The translations under genes and the position numbers were made by a program. The notes below the pieces were generated by a model, which saw only the letters and a list, made by a program, of their open reading frames with translations, had not been told where the DNA came from and did no database searches. A DNA stretch of 64,000 bases. It comes from VAXT01 sp963794605. Lineage in GTDB: Bacteria > Actinomycetota > Thermoleophilia > Gaiellales > Gaiellaceae. The stretch lies in contig CAWCEN010000006.1 in the NCBI GenBank assembly GCA_963794605.1, positions 1-64,000 of the forward strand, read 5' to 3'. Below are positions 50,129 to 59,273 of the stretch, in pieces (within the stretch, counting starts at the first letter, position 1; each line of letters begins with the position of its first letter).

Positions 50129-51451
50129 TCACTGGGGCTCGTGCCCTCGGTCGGCGAGCGTGTGCTCGCGCGCCCGGTCGTGGGCGGCTGACGCGCCGTC
50201 GACCCGTTGACCGATCAGGTACCACGTCTCGATCTCGCCCTTTCCCTTCACGGTGATCATTCCCCGCGGCTCGCACTCGAACTCGTCGGCGACCAGCTCG
50301 TACGTTGCGCCGGTGATCTGGATCCGTCCCGGCGTCCCGTGGGACTCCATGCGACTCGCCGTGTTCACCGCATCGCCCCAGAGGTCGTAGAGGAAGCGCT
50401 TTCGGCCGATCACGCCCGCAACCACCGGGCCGGAGTTGATGCCGACCCGAAGCTCGAGCCCGAGGTGCCCGACTCCTTCGTCCGAGCGCATCACCTCGAG
50501 CATGTCCAGCGCCATGAGCGCGAGCGCGCGAGCATGGTCGGGACGTGGTGTCGGAACGCCGGCCGCGGCCATGTAGCAGTCGCCGATCGTCTTGATCTTC
50601 TCGAGCCCGTGCCGCTCCGCGAGCTCGTCGAAGTGACTGAACAGGCGATCGAGGTAGCCGACCACCTCGGCGGGCGGGAGTCGCTCCGACCAGGGCGTGA
50701 AGTCGACCACGTCGGCGAACAGGATCGAGGCCGAGCCGAACTGATCCGCGATCGGCTGGGTCTCGGCCTTCAGCCTGTCGGCGATCGAGCTCGGCAGGAT
50801 GTTGAGCAGGAGGTTTTCCGCCTTTGCCTGTTCCTGGCGGAGCGCTGCCAGCGCTTCACGGCGCTGGCTGGCGAAGACCGCGAGCAGCAGGAACATGATG
50901 GTTCCGCCGACCGCGATGTTCAGGGCCAGCATCGTGCTCGTGAACCAGACGGGAAGCGGCGTCCAGATCGGGCCGATGATCTCGCCCGCGAGCCCCGATC
51001 CGAGGAACACGACGACGAACGCGACGTACCAGCGGACCGCGGACCGGACGTCGCTGAACACGAGCGCCCCGAGCGGCGCGAGAATCCCCCAAAAGCCGAC
51101 CCCCGCGGAGTCGAGGAATCCGCCGAGCGGAATCATCGACAGGGTCGGCGCGAGCAGGATGTCGACCTGGCCGACCCGGAGCAGCCATGGGAAGTCGCGC
51201 GTGCGCGAGAACACGGCGATTGCACCGAGCAGGATGCCGAAGTAGACGAGCGGCACAACACCGACCGGCGACCCGAACGCGAGGTAGAGCGCGCCCCACA
51301 ACGCCGCGACCGGCAGGATCAGCACCGAGATCAGGACCAGCAGCGCCTTTCGAGCGCGCAGGTCCTCGTCGTCGTGGGGATCCGCGCCGACGAGCGACAG
51401 CCGCGCGGTGGCACGATGTGCCGACGCTCGGATCCGGTCCAGGAGGTGCAT
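50129..51451 (-). CDS. Membrane-bound class III adenylate/guanylate cyclase
   Basis: 440 aa. Six hydrophobic helices in residues about 35-205, a linker helix (RREALAALRQEQAKAENLLLNILP) and a cyclase domain: ASILFADVVDFTPWSERLPP (metal Asp), KIKTIGDCYMAAAG (Lys and second Asp), LRVGINSGPVVAGVIG and LWGDAVNTASRMESHG. All canonical residues are present. It belongs to the bacterial family of membrane cyclases with a six-helix anchor. Convergent with the kinase. Confidence 0.93.
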   Translation of the reverse strand: MHLLDRIRASAHRATARLSLVGADPHDDEDLRARKALLVLISVLILPVAALWGALYLAFGSPVGVVPLVYFGILLGAIAVFSRTRDFPWLLRVGQVDILLAPTLSMIPLGGFLDSAGVGFWGILAPLGALVFSDVRSAVRWYVAFVVVFLGSGLAGEIIGPIWTPLPVWFTSTMLALNIAVGGTIMFLLLAVFASQRREALAALRQEQAKAENLLLNILPSSIADRLKAETQPIADQFGSASILFADVVDFTPWSERLPPAEVVGYLDRLFSHFDELAERHGLEKIKTIGDCYMAAAGVPTPRPDHARALALMALDMLEVMRSDEGVGHLGLELRVGINSGPVVAGVIGRKRFLYDLWGDAVNTASRMESHGTPGRIQITGATYELVADEFECEPRGMITVKGKGEIETWYLIGQRVDGASAAHDRAREHTLADRGHEPQ

Positions 51452-51577
51452 CGCGAAAGACGTTACTCGTGCACCCGCTGCGATGAGTTTCCCGGTCGCC
51501 GTCGGTCTTGGTTCGTGATCGGTAGCGTCCGAGCCGACGACTGAGTCGGCTCGCGCATTGAACAGAAGGGAGACGAG

Positions 51578-52315
51578 ATGCCCGAACACAAGATCGGCAC
51601 CCGCGAGGAATGGCAGGCGGCCCGGGACGAGCTCGCCAAGCTCGAGGCCGAGCAGGCAAAGCAAGACGAGGAGATCAGGAAAAAGCGTCTCGATCTCCCC
51701 TGGGTCCCAGTCGAGAAGGAGTACCTGTTCGACACAGACGACGGCAAGAAGACACTCGCCGAGCTCTTCGACGGGCGCTCTCAGCTGCTCGCCTACAACA
51801 TCATGTTCGGCCCCGACTACACGAACGGGGCCTGCCCCGGCTGCACCGGCCTGGCCGACGAGCTCGACGGCGGGCGGGTCCATCTGAACCACCGCGACGT
51901 GACGCTGCTCTGCTTCTCGCGGGCGCCGATCGAGCGCCTGACCGCGTACAAGGAGCGGATGGGCTGGCAGTTCCCCTACGTCTCCACCTACGACACCGAC
52001 TTCGCCTTCGACTTCGGCCTCGCACTGAAGAAGGAGCAGGCAGAGGAGATCCCCGAGGTCAAGCAGCTGATCGACAACCCGCCGGACTGGCTCGAGGAGT
52101 GGTCAGACCAGGTCGGGGCTAAGCTCGAGGACGGGCTGCGCGAGAACCCGAGCTGGATCGCCTTCGCTCGTGAGAACGGGACCGTGTACCACACCTACAC
52201 CGTGTCGGCGCCCGACCCGTTCGTCGCGCCCTACGCCAGCTTTCTGCTCGACCGAACGCCGAAAGAGCAGCCTGCGGAGCCCCGCGCCTGGCGGAAGGAC
52301 GAGTACCCGGATTGA
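51578..52315 (+). CDS. DUF899 thioredoxin-like protein (first of a tandem pair)
   Basis: 245 aa after GGGAGACGAG. REEWQAARDELAKLEAE, LPWVPVEKEYLFDTDDGKKTLAELFDGRSQLLAYNIMFGPDY, CPGCTGLADEL (C-x-x-C) and VTLLCFSRAPIERLTAYKERMGWQFPYVSTYDTDF. The family has a thioredoxin-like fold and unknown function. An acidic insertion (about residues 150-185, EEIPEVKQLIDNPPDWLEEW) is absent from its neighbour. Confidence 0.9.
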   Translation: MPEHKIGTREEWQAARDELAKLEAEQAKQDEEIRKKRLDLPWVPVEKEYLFDTDDGKKTLAELFDGRSQLLAYNIMFGPDYTNGACPGCTGLADELDGGRVHLNHRDVTLLCFSRAPIERLTAYKERMGWQFPYVSTYDTDFAFDFGLALKKEQAEEIPEVKQLIDNPPDWLEEWSDQVGAKLEDGLRENPSWIAFARENGTVYHTYTVSAPDPFVAPYASFLLDRTPKEQPAEPRAWRKDEYPD

Positions 52316-52338
52316 ATCGAACGACCGAAAGGAGCGCC

Positions 52339-53034
52339 ATGAACCTTCCACCGGTCGTCTCCGAGGCGGAGTGGCAAGCAGCGCGGGAGGAGCTCCTCGG
52401 GAAGGAAAAGGAAGCCACCCGGGCACGCGATGCGCTCGCCGCCGAGCGTCGGAGGCTGCCGCGGGTCCGGATCGACAACGACTACGTCTTCGACGGGCCG
52501 GAGGGCAAAGCCACGTTGCCCGACCTGTTCCGGGGGCGCCGGCAACTACTCCTCTATCACTTCATGTTCGGTCCGAACCGGGACGTGGGCTGCGACGGCT
52601 GCTCGATGTTCGTCGACCAGATCGGCCATCTCGCCCACATTCACGCCCGCGACACGTCCTTTACGCTCGTGTCCCGCGCGCCGATCTCGAAGATCGAGCC
52701 GTACCGTAAGCGGATGGGTTGGACGATCCCGTGGTACTCGTCGTTCGAGAGCCCTTTCAACGTCGACTTCGGAGTCGGGCCGGAAACGCCGCAGCCGGAC
52801 GTCTACCAGGACGGCGAGACGTTCGGCCTCAGCGTCTTCCTTCGTGACGGCGACGATGTGTTTCGCACGTACTTCACGACGACCCGCGGCGTCGAGGCTC
52901 TCGGTAGCGTCTGGACGTTCCTCGACCTGACACCGCTCGGTCGTCAAGAGAACTGGGAGGACTCGCCCGCCGGGTACCCGCAGACAAAGCCCTACGAGTG
53001 GTGGCGCCGCCACGACGAGTACGAGGACGGCTAG
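52339..53034 (+). CDS. DUF899 thioredoxin-like protein (second of a tandem pair)
   Basis: 231 aa after AAAGGAGCGCC, 23 bases from its paralogue. Same landmarks: LPRVRIDNDYVFDGPEGKATLPDLFRGRRQLLLYHFMFGPN, CDGCSMFVDQI and FTLVSRAPISKIEPYRKRMGWTIPWYSS. Overlaps the 3' end of the convergent cyclase-family gene by 4 bases. Confidence 0.9.
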   Translation: MNLPPVVSEAEWQAAREELLGKEKEATRARDALAAERRRLPRVRIDNDYVFDGPEGKATLPDLFRGRRQLLLYHFMFGPNRDVGCDGCSMFVDQIGHLAHIHARDTSFTLVSRAPISKIEPYRKRMGWTIPWYSSFESPFNVDFGVGPETPQPDVYQDGETFGLSVFLRDGDDVFRTYFTTTRGVEALGSVWTFLDLTPLGRQENWEDSPAGYPQTKPYEWWRRHDEYEDG

Positions 53035-53972
53035 AGGACGGCGAGCGGGTTCAGCGGCGAGCCTGTTCCGCCGGTGATGCGGAGCGGAGCCGCAACGAAG
53101 AGAAACTCCCAGCGACCTGCCTCTTCGCATGCGGCCAGCAGGTCCTCGAGCTGCAGGTAGTCGAGCAGGTGGACGCCCATGGCGTTGAGCGCCAGGACGT
53201 GAATCGGGAAGTCGACGCCCTCGGTGCTGCTGGGGGCGGTGTCGCTGTTTCCGTCGCCGCCAAGCACTGCAACGCCGCGCTCCGCGACGAACGACATCGT
53301 CGTGGGGTGCAGGCCCGCTTTGGCAGTCGCCGTCGGCCACGGCCCGAGCTCGCTGAGGCGGCGGGTGTGACCGGTGCGAACGAGGAGCACGTCGCCTTCG
53401 CCGACGGTGACGCCCTGCTCGAGCTCGGCGGCCTCGAGCTCGTCGCGAAAGACGTGCTGGCCCGGCTCGAGCCAGGAGACTCCCCGGAGACGCGGGATAT
53501 CGAGCAAGACGCCTCGGGCAACCAGGCCGTTCGCGAGGACCTCGATCGAATCGGCCTCGGCGCCTCCGGCCGTCACGGCCCCGGCCGGAGTCCCGTTGTA
53601 CAGGCGGCCCTCGTAGATGACGTGGCACAACGCGTCGATGTGCGTGTGGCCGTCGTTGTGGTAATCGGCGCCCACGAAGTCCTTCGCGAACCGCAGCTTC
53701 CCTGACTCGCCGGTGCCCGGGATGGTCGTCATGTAGTGCACCGCGGGCTCCGGGTTGTCTTCCGCGGCTTTCGTGTTCATCGGCAAGCTCAGCGTCACCG
53801 TCGTTCCGTCGCGCACGAGACGCGACGCCGCGACCACCCGCCCGGGCTCGAGGTGATTCAGTGCCCCTCGCTGATCCCGCTCGCCCCAGCGCCCCCAGGA
53901 GCTGACGCTGCGAAAAAGCTCGCTGAATTCCGCTGCAGTGACCTCAACGCGGCGTGAAGGCGACTCGGTCAT
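53031..53972 (-). CDS. Cyclase-family metal hydrolase (kynurenine formamidase-like)
   Basis: 313 aa. GRWGERDQRGALNHLEP, the metal motif NDGHTHIDALCHV (H-x-H-x3-D), then GVLLDIPRLRG, GDVLLVRTGHTRRL and the C-terminal HVLALNAMGVHLLDYLQLEDL. This is the larger type of the cyclase/KynB family with an extra N-terminal part; the substrate may be a lactone or formamide. It lies 6 bases downstream of the aldo/keto reductase. Confidence 0.88.
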   Translation of the reverse strand: MTESPSRRVEVTAAEFSELFRSVSSWGRWGERDQRGALNHLEPGRVVAASRLVRDGTTVTLSLPMNTKAAEDNPEPAVHYMTTIPGTGESGKLRFAKDFVGADYHNDGHTHIDALCHVIYEGRLYNGTPAGAVTAGGAEADSIEVLANGLVARGVLLDIPRLRGVSWLEPGQHVFRDELEAAELEQGVTVGEGDVLLVRTGHTRRLSELGPWPTATAKAGLHPTTMSFVAERGVAVLGGDGNSDTAPSSTEGVDFPIHVLALNAMGVHLLDYLQLEDLLAACEEAGRWEFLFVAAPLRITGGTGSPLNPLAVL

Positions 53973-53978
53973 CGCAGG

Positions 53979-54971
53979 TCAGCGATCGATCATCTGTTGC
54001 TGGGCTTCCGCGTACCGGTGACCTTGCGCGGTGATCTGGGCTGCCGCGGTCTCGATCTCCTGCAGGTCGTCGCTGGTGACCTCTAGTTCGACTGCGGCGA
54101 TGTTCTCCTCGAGCCGGTGTGGTTTCGTGGTGCCCGGAATCGGGACGATCCACTGCCCCTGGGCGAGAATCCAGGCAAGCCCGATCTGCGCCGGCGTCGC
54201 ACCTTTGCGCTTCGCGACGCGCTCGAGGAGCTCGACGAAAACGCGGTTCGCGGAGCGCGCCTCCGCGTCGAAGCGCGGAACTGTGTTGCGGAAATCGGTG
54301 CTCTCGAACGTCGTCGACTCGTCGATCGTGCCGGTCAGGAAGCCTTTCCCGAGCGGGCTGAAGGGCACGAAACCGATCCCGAGCTCCGCGAGCGTCGGCA
54401 GGATCGCCTCCTCCGGTTCGCGCCACCACAGCGAGTACTCACTCTGCACGGCGGTGACGGGCTGGACGGCATGCGCGCGCCGGATCGTCATCACGCCCGC
54501 CTCCGAGAGGCCGAAGTGTCGCGCCTTTCCCGCGGCGATCAGCTCCCTGACCGTGCCGGCGACGTCCTCGATCGGGACGTTCGGGTCGACGCGGTGCTGG
54601 TAGAGAAGGTCGATCGTGTCCGTCCGGAGCCGCTTGAGCGACGCGTCGACACTCCGCTTGATCGTCTCCGGGCTGCTGTCGATGCCGTGGCTGCTTTGCC
54701 CGTCTTCCAGATCGAAACCGAACTTCGTCGCGATCACGACCTGGTCGCGGACGGGCTCGAGCGCTTCGCCCACCAGGTCCTCGTTCGTGAACGGCCCGTA
54801 CACCTGTGCGGTGTCGAAGAACGTCACGCCGCGTTCGACCGCGGTGCGGATCATGGCGATCATCTCGTCCCGGTCGGGGAAGGGCGGGTAGCTCTGGCTC
54901 ATCCCCATGCAGCCGAGCCCGACGGCGGACACCTCCAACCGGCCGGCTCCCAGCGTGCGCTTCTGCATCAT
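53979..54971 (-). CDS. Aldo/keto reductase
   Basis: 330 aa; ATG 54971 was chosen, with ATG 54968 or GTG 54983 as alternatives around the GGAGGG. VSAVGLGCMGMSQSYPPF, FFDTAQVYGPFTNEDLVGEAL (Asp and Tyr of the tetrad), VIATKFGFDL (Lys), LLYQHRVDPNVPIEDVAGT (His), and PIPGTTKPHRLEENIAAVEL for NADPH. It belongs to the AKR11/13-like group. Functional substrate unknown. Confidence 0.93.
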   Translation of the reverse strand: MMQKRTLGAGRLEVSAVGLGCMGMSQSYPPFPDRDEMIAMIRTAVERGVTFFDTAQVYGPFTNEDLVGEALEPVRDQVVIATKFGFDLEDGQSSHGIDSSPETIKRSVDASLKRLRTDTIDLLYQHRVDPNVPIEDVAGTVRELIAAGKARHFGLSEAGVMTIRRAHAVQPVTAVQSEYSLWWREPEEAILPTLAELGIGFVPFSPLGKGFLTGTIDESTTFESTDFRNTVPRFDAEARSANRVFVELLERVAKRKGATPAQIGLAWILAQGQWIVPIPGTTKPHRLEENIAAVELEVTSDDLQEIETAAAQITAQGHRYAEAQQQMIDR

Positions 54972-54983
54972 CCCTCCGTTCAC

Positions 54984-56132
54984 TCAGGATGGCGCGAGAT
55001 CGTACGGAAACCGCGTCAGCACCTCGCCGCCCGTCTCTGTCACGAGCACGAGATCCTCGAAGCCCACGCCGCCGAAGCGTTCGTCCCACAGGCCCGGCTC
55101 GATCGCGACCACGTCGCCGGGGACGAGCGGATCGCGCCCAGAGAGGCCGAGTCCCGGAGCCTCGTGCACCTCGAGCCCCACGCCGTGCCCGAGGGAGTAC
55201 TGGAAGCCGTTCTCCTCGCCGTCCGACGTGCGCTGCGTGGCGTAGCCGGCGGACTCGAAGAGCTCGCAGGTCGCGTCGAACAGCTCCCGCCCCGTGATGC
55301 CCGGCCGCACGGCTGCCTTTGCCTCGTCGAGCGCCTGCCGCACGAGGCGGTCCTGGTCCGCGATCAGCTCCGCGTGCTCGGATACGGGCTGGCCGGCGAC
55401 AAAGGTTCGCGCCATGTCTGCCCAGCACCCGCTCTCCTCGTGCCGCGGCCAGAGGTCGATGCGGATCGGCAGGCCTACGGGGAGCGGGCCGCTGCCCGGC
55501 TCGTGGCCGTTGCCCTGCCAGACCGACGCGACGATCACATCGGGCGGGCACGGCGCTCCCTCCTCGGCGCACGCCTCGCGCAGCGCGGCGCGAACGTCCT
55601 CGGCCAGGAGCGGCTTGCCGTCCACCTCGAGGCGGCCCTCGGCGCCGGGCTGGGCACGAGAGAGCAGCTCGGACGCCGCGGCCATCCCCGCCTCGGCTGC
55701 CCGCTGTGCGACGCGGATGCCTTCGAGCTCGACCGGCGTCTTCGAGCGACGCCGCCGAGCGATGGCTTTGTCGTCGACGGTCAGGACGATGCCCTCGTCG
55801 CGAAGTCGGTCGGCAAGGGCGAGCGGAAAGTCGCCCGGGACGATCGCCTCGGTGATCCCGATCTCGCGCACCGCTCGAGCCTCGATCTCGCGCCCGGCCT
55901 CGTACATCGTCAGGCCGCTCTCGACGAGCTCCTTGTAGCCGAGCTCGAAGTAGTCGAGCATCGTGGCGTCGGGCAGCTCGCTCTGCACACGGGCACTCTC
56001 GAGGCGGGTCGTCAGGACGTACCGCTGCCCGTCGACGTCCGCGAACAGGAGCGGATCGCCGATCGCGACCGGAATCTCGTGTCGCAGCGCGGCGGAGCGC
56101 TCAGTGTCCCCGGCGAGTAACAGCCCACGCAT
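54984..56132 (-). CDS. M24 family metallopeptidase (Xaa-Pro-type)
   Basis: 382 aa. A creatinase-like N-terminal domain (to about 150) and a pita-bread domain with the metal ligands IRIDLWPRHEESGCWADMART (two Asp), the LGHGVGLEVHEAPGL His, then VVAIEPGLWDE and GFEDLVLVTE (two Glu). It may cleave X-Pro dipeptides or act on other amides. Its stop lies next to the aldo/keto reductase start. Confidence 0.9.
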   Translation of the reverse strand: MRGLLLAGDTERSAALRHEIPVAIGDPLLFADVDGQRYVLTTRLESARVQSELPDATMLDYFELGYKELVESGLTMYEAGREIEARAVREIGITEAIVPGDFPLALADRLRDEGIVLTVDDKAIARRRRSKTPVELEGIRVAQRAAEAGMAAASELLSRAQPGAEGRLEVDGKPLLAEDVRAALREACAEEGAPCPPDVIVASVWQGNGHEPGSGPLPVGLPIRIDLWPRHEESGCWADMARTFVAGQPVSEHAELIADQDRLVRQALDEAKAAVRPGITGRELFDATCELFESAGYATQRTSDGEENGFQYSLGHGVGLEVHEAPGLGLSGRDPLVPGDVVAIEPGLWDERFGGVGFEDLVLVTETGGEVLTRFPYDLAPS

Positions 56133-56156
56133 GCGCGTGAGCGTACCGTTCCAAGC

Positions 56157-56681
56157 TCAGCCGTCCTGCGTCGACGGCTGCGAGTGAGCGAGCCGGGACG
56201 GACGGACGCGGCGGCGCTGATACGGCAGGGCGGCCAGGCAGACGAGCTCTCGCGCGAGGAGGCGCGGGTGCCGCGATCCGCGAGGGGAGGAGGCGTGGAC
56301 CGAGATGTCGGCGTCGCCGAGCGCCGCGCGCACTAGAGCCGTGGCTCGGGGCGCGTGCCACTGTGACGTGACGACAATCACCTCGTCGACGCTGAGCTTT
56401 CGGGCAAAGGCCGCGACCCCCGACGCGTTCTGCATCGTGTTTCGAGCCGTCGTGTCGCAGATCAGCGGCACGTCGGGCCCTTGCCAGGCGTCGCGCATGA
56501 GCTCGGCCTCGCCGATCCTCGTGCCGTGCCGCGACCAGCCCGACAGGACGACCGCTTCGGCGCCGTTGGCGAACTGCTCAGCATGTCGGAGCCGCAGCAC
56601 ACCCAGCGGATGAAGGCCGTCGACGCGGCGTGCCGAGTAGCCGAAGACCGCGACGAGCCGCTTGGGCTCAGCGCCGCCCAC
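56157..56681 (-). CDS. YdcF-like (DUF218) protein
   Basis: 174 aa from a GTG that overlaps the glycosyltransferase by 14 bases. LVAVFGYSARRVDGLHPLGVLRLRHAEQF, VVLSGWSRHGTRIGEAELMRDA, the TTARNTMQNASGVAAF motif and VIVVTSQWHAPRATALVRAAL match the DUF218 fold. No membrane anchor. The Arg-rich C-terminus is low complexity. Confidence 0.85.
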   Translation of the reverse strand: MGGAEPKRLVAVFGYSARRVDGLHPLGVLRLRHAEQFANGAEAVVLSGWSRHGTRIGEAELMRDAWQGPDVPLICDTTARNTMQNASGVAAFARKLSVDEVIVVTSQWHAPRATALVRAALGDADISVHASSPRGSRHPRLLARELVCLAALPYQRRRVRPSRLAHSQPSTQDG

Positions 56682-57402
56682 GCGCCCGCCTCAGCCCCTC
56701 GAACGTGATGAGCGTCCCTGCGACGGTCAGCACGAGCATGACCGCCTTCTTGCCGCGCAGCTTCGAGTCGCCGCTCGCGCGCTCGCGCATGTGCACGGGA
56801 ACCTCGTCGACCCGGAGCCCCTCCTCATGAAGGCGCAGGAGCGCCTGCACCTCGGGCGCAGTGCTGTCGTAGGGCCGGGCGAGCACGGGAAGCGCCTTTG
56901 CATTCGCCGCGTAGAGGCCGCTGGTCGCGTCGAAGAACGGCCGCCGCAGCGCGACTCCCATCGACCGGCGCAGGACCGCAGTGCCGAGGCGCCGCGCACG
57001 GGTCGGTTCATACCGCCGAGCCTCGAAGCCGTCGCCGCTCGCGTACCTCGATCCCACGGCGACGTCGCAGGTTCCTCCCCGCACACGCTCCAGCAGGCGC
57101 CGGAGCTCGTCGGCCGGGTGCTGCCCGTCCGCGTCGACGCGTCCGCAGTACTCGTACTCGTGCTCGACCGCGTAGCCGTAGCCGCCGGAGATCGCTGCGG
57201 GCAACCCGCGGTTGGCTCCGAACGAGAGCACATCGGCGCCATGCTCAGCTGCGACGCCCGCCGTCCCGTCGGTCGAGCCGTCGTCGACGACCAGCACATC
57301 CGCGCCCGGGAGCTCACGATGCAGCTCCTCGAGCACCGCTGACAAGTTCTCCTCTTCGTTCCAGGCCGGCACGAAGACGAGGGTGTCGCTCTGCTCGGCC
57401 AC
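56668..57402 (-). CDS. Family 2 glycosyltransferase (dolichyl-phosphate-mannose synthase-like)
   Basis: 244 aa from GTG 57402. LVFVPAWNEEENLSAVLEELH, VLVVDDGSTDGTAGVA, a RVDADGQHPADEL metal motif (D-x-D) and GLPAAISGGYGYAVE. The C-terminus (GDSKLRGKKAVMLVLTVAGT) has one hydrophobic stretch. It probably transfers a sugar to a polyprenyl phosphate. Co-transcribed with the YdcF-like gene. Confidence 0.9.
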   Translation of the reverse strand: MAEQSDTLVFVPAWNEEENLSAVLEELHRELPGADVLVVDDGSTDGTAGVAAEHGADVLSFGANRGLPAAISGGYGYAVEHEYEYCGRVDADGQHPADELRRLLERVRGGTCDVAVGSRYASGDGFEARRYEPTRARRLGTAVLRRSMGVALRRPFFDATSGLYAANAKALPVLARPYDSTAPEVQALLRLHEEGLRVDEVPVHMRERASGDSKLRGKKAVMLVLTVAGTLITFEGLRRARGRR

Positions 57403-57473
57403 GCCGTCAGCGTAGCGCCACTCGCCGCTCACGAGCACTGGCTCGATGAGGCGCGGGAGGTACTGTCCGGCTT

Positions 57474-57941
57474 GTGAACGCCGAACGCGAAGGCGGTTGT
57501 TCCTGCGGGGCGGTCCGGTACCGGCTGGCCTCCGAGCCGATGTTCGTCCATTGCTGCCACTGCCTGAGCTGCCAGCGGCAAACCGGCAGCGCGTTCGTGA
57601 TCAACCTGCTGATCGAGGCCGACCGCGTCGAGTTGCTCGAGGGCGAGCCGCAGCCGGTCGATGTCCCGCGCGACGACGGCAGCGCACAGCGGGTCTACCG
57701 CTGTCCGACGTGCCAGGTCGCGGTCTACAGCGAGTACGGACGCCCCGAGGTGCGGTTCGTCCGAGCGGGGACGCTCGACGTGCCGTCTTCGATCACCCCG
57801 GACGTCCACATCTTCACGCGGTCGAAGGTGCCCTGGGTCACGCTTCCGGACAGGACTCCCGCGTTCGACGTCTACTACGACTCGAAAGCACTCTGGCCGG
57901 CCGAGAGCCTGGAGCGGCTCGAGGCGTTGCGCCGGGAATAG
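57474..57941 (+). CDS. GFA (glutathione-dependent formaldehyde-activating) family protein
   Basis: 155 aa from a GTG. Zinc motifs GGCSCGAVRYRL, HCCHCLSCQRQTGSAF and YRCPTCQVAVYSEYG. Such proteins carry a structural and a catalytic zinc; in actinobacteria, which lack glutathione, most members have an unknown substrate. Divergent from the glycosyltransferase. Confidence 0.9.
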   Translation: MNAEREGGCSCGAVRYRLASEPMFVHCCHCLSCQRQTGSAFVINLLIEADRVELLEGEPQPVDVPRDDGSAQRVYRCPTCQVAVYSEYGRPEVRFVRAGTLDVPSSITPDVHIFTRSKVPWVTLPDRTPAFDVYYDSKALWPAESLERLEALRRE

Positions 57942-58018
57942 CTTCGCCGGAAAGTGGTCTATGCACGTGTGAGACCTTTCTTGGCCATTCCTAGCTCGGC
58001 GTTACCTTTGGTGTGTCA

Positions 58019-58699
58019 ATGAGACGCGCGCGACGACAAGAGAACCAAGTTCCCGAGGTCGAACTGGCCGCGCTGGCAGACGGATCGATCGAGCCGGAGC
58101 GCGGCGCAGCGCTTCGGGAGCGGGCTGAAGCGTCTCCCGAGCTCGCAGAGCGGTTGGCGGAGCAGGAGCGCGCGGTCTCGCTGGCACGAAGCGCCGCGGC
58201 CGAGGTCGAGGCGCCGGCGGCCTTGCGGGCGCGCGTCGAAGCCCAGCGCCGGCCGCGCCGGGCTTGGGCGCCGCGCGGCTTCGTTCTCGCCGGGGCGGCC
58301 GTGACCGCGATACTGGTCGTCGCGATCGGGTTCGCCGTTCTGCGTTCCGGGAGCTCACCCGAGCGCTTCCAGGCCGCTCTCGGCCCAACGAGGCTGTTGC
58401 CCGCGGCGAGCGGAGACGTGACGGCGACCAAGACCCAGTCCGGCTGGCGAATCGAGCTCGGCGCCAAGGGGCTGCCGCGACTCGAGAACGGTCGCTTCTA
58501 CGAGGCGTGGCTCCGCAACCCGGCCGGCGTGCTCGTTCCGGTCGGGACGTTCAACGACGGTCGAGACGTGACCCTGTGGGCCGGTGTCTCGCCGAAGGAC
58601 TTCCCGCTGCTCACGGTCACGCGCGAGCGGGCGGACGGCGATCAGGCTTCTTCGGGCCAGAAGGTGCTCGTCGGGACGATCTACACCGGCGCCGGCTAG
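58019..58699 (+). CDS. RskA-like transmembrane anti-sigma factor
   Basis: 226 aa from ATG 58019 (GTG 58013 possible). An N-terminal cytoplasmic helical region (VELAALADGSIEPERGAALRER) without the H-x3-C-x2-C zinc motif, one membrane helix (FVLAGAAVTAILVVAIGFAVL, about 85-105) and a C-terminal RskA domain (FYEAWLRNPAGVLVPVGTFNDG, then FPLLTVTRE). It ends on the CTAG shared with the convergent ECF sigma gene, and the two are probably a pair. Confidence 0.87.
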   Translation: MRRARRQENQVPEVELAALADGSIEPERGAALRERAEASPELAERLAEQERAVSLARSAAAEVEAPAALRARVEAQRRPRRAWAPRGFVLAGAAVTAILVVAIGFAVLRSGSSPERFQAALGPTRLLPAASGDVTATKTQSGWRIELGAKGLPRLENGRFYEAWLRNPAGVLVPVGTFNDGRDVTLWAGVSPKDFPLLTVTRERADGDQASSGQKVLVGTIYTGAG

Positions 58700-59193
58700 T
58701 CCGAGCCGCCGTCGATTCGACGCACGATCTGCTGACGCGCGCGATAGAGGCGGCTCATCACCGTTCCTTCCCGGATCCGGAGCGCCCGCGCCGCCTCCTT
58801 GTAGGAGAGGCCCGTGACGTCGACGGCGGCGACGACGTCGCGGAAGTCGTCGGGTAGCGCGGCGATCGCCGCGTAGAGCTCGCCGGCCTCGACGGCGGCC
58901 TCGGGATCGCGCGCGTGCGGGTCGGCGAGCCCGTCGAGCTGCTCGGGCAGTGGCCCTGGCCTCAGACGTCGGCTCTCGGTCTTCAGCCGACTGAAGAACG
59001 TGTTCCGCAGAGCGCGCAGGAGGTAGCCAAGGTCGTCCTCGTTCCGGAGCAGGCGAGGCTTGGCCAGCACACGTGCGTAGGTCTCCTGGACGAGGTCCTC
59101 GGCGTCCTCGCGCGAACCGCAGAGCGCCCACGCCGCCCGGTAGAGCCGGTCGAGGTGGTCTCCGAGCCGGGCGGGGTCGAGCGTGCGCTCCAT
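58696..59193 (-). CDS. ECF RNA polymerase sigma factor
   Basis: 165 aa from ATG 59193. Sigma-2: LDRLYRAAWALCGSREDAEDLVQETYARVLAKP; sigma-4: ALPDDFRDVVAAVDVTGLSYKEAARALRIREGTVMSRLYRARQ. The stop codon TAG is read from the same CTAG tetranucleotide that ends the anti-sigma gene on the other strand. ECF genes are normally co-directional with their anti-sigma gene. Confidence 0.92.
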   Translation of the reverse strand: MERTLDPARLGDHLDRLYRAAWALCGSREDAEDLVQETYARVLAKPRLLRNEDDLGYLLRALRNTFFSRLKTESRRLRPGPLPEQLDGLADPHARDPEAAVEAGELYAAIAALPDDFRDVVAAVDVTGLSYKEAARALRIREGTVMSRLYRARQQIVRRIDGGSD

Positions 59194-59273
59194 CCGAGTG
59201 GCGGCCGGCGAAGGCCGGTTCGTCCGGGCGAGCATAGATCGGCGCTAGGCCACCATGTTCCGTTGAGACGACG

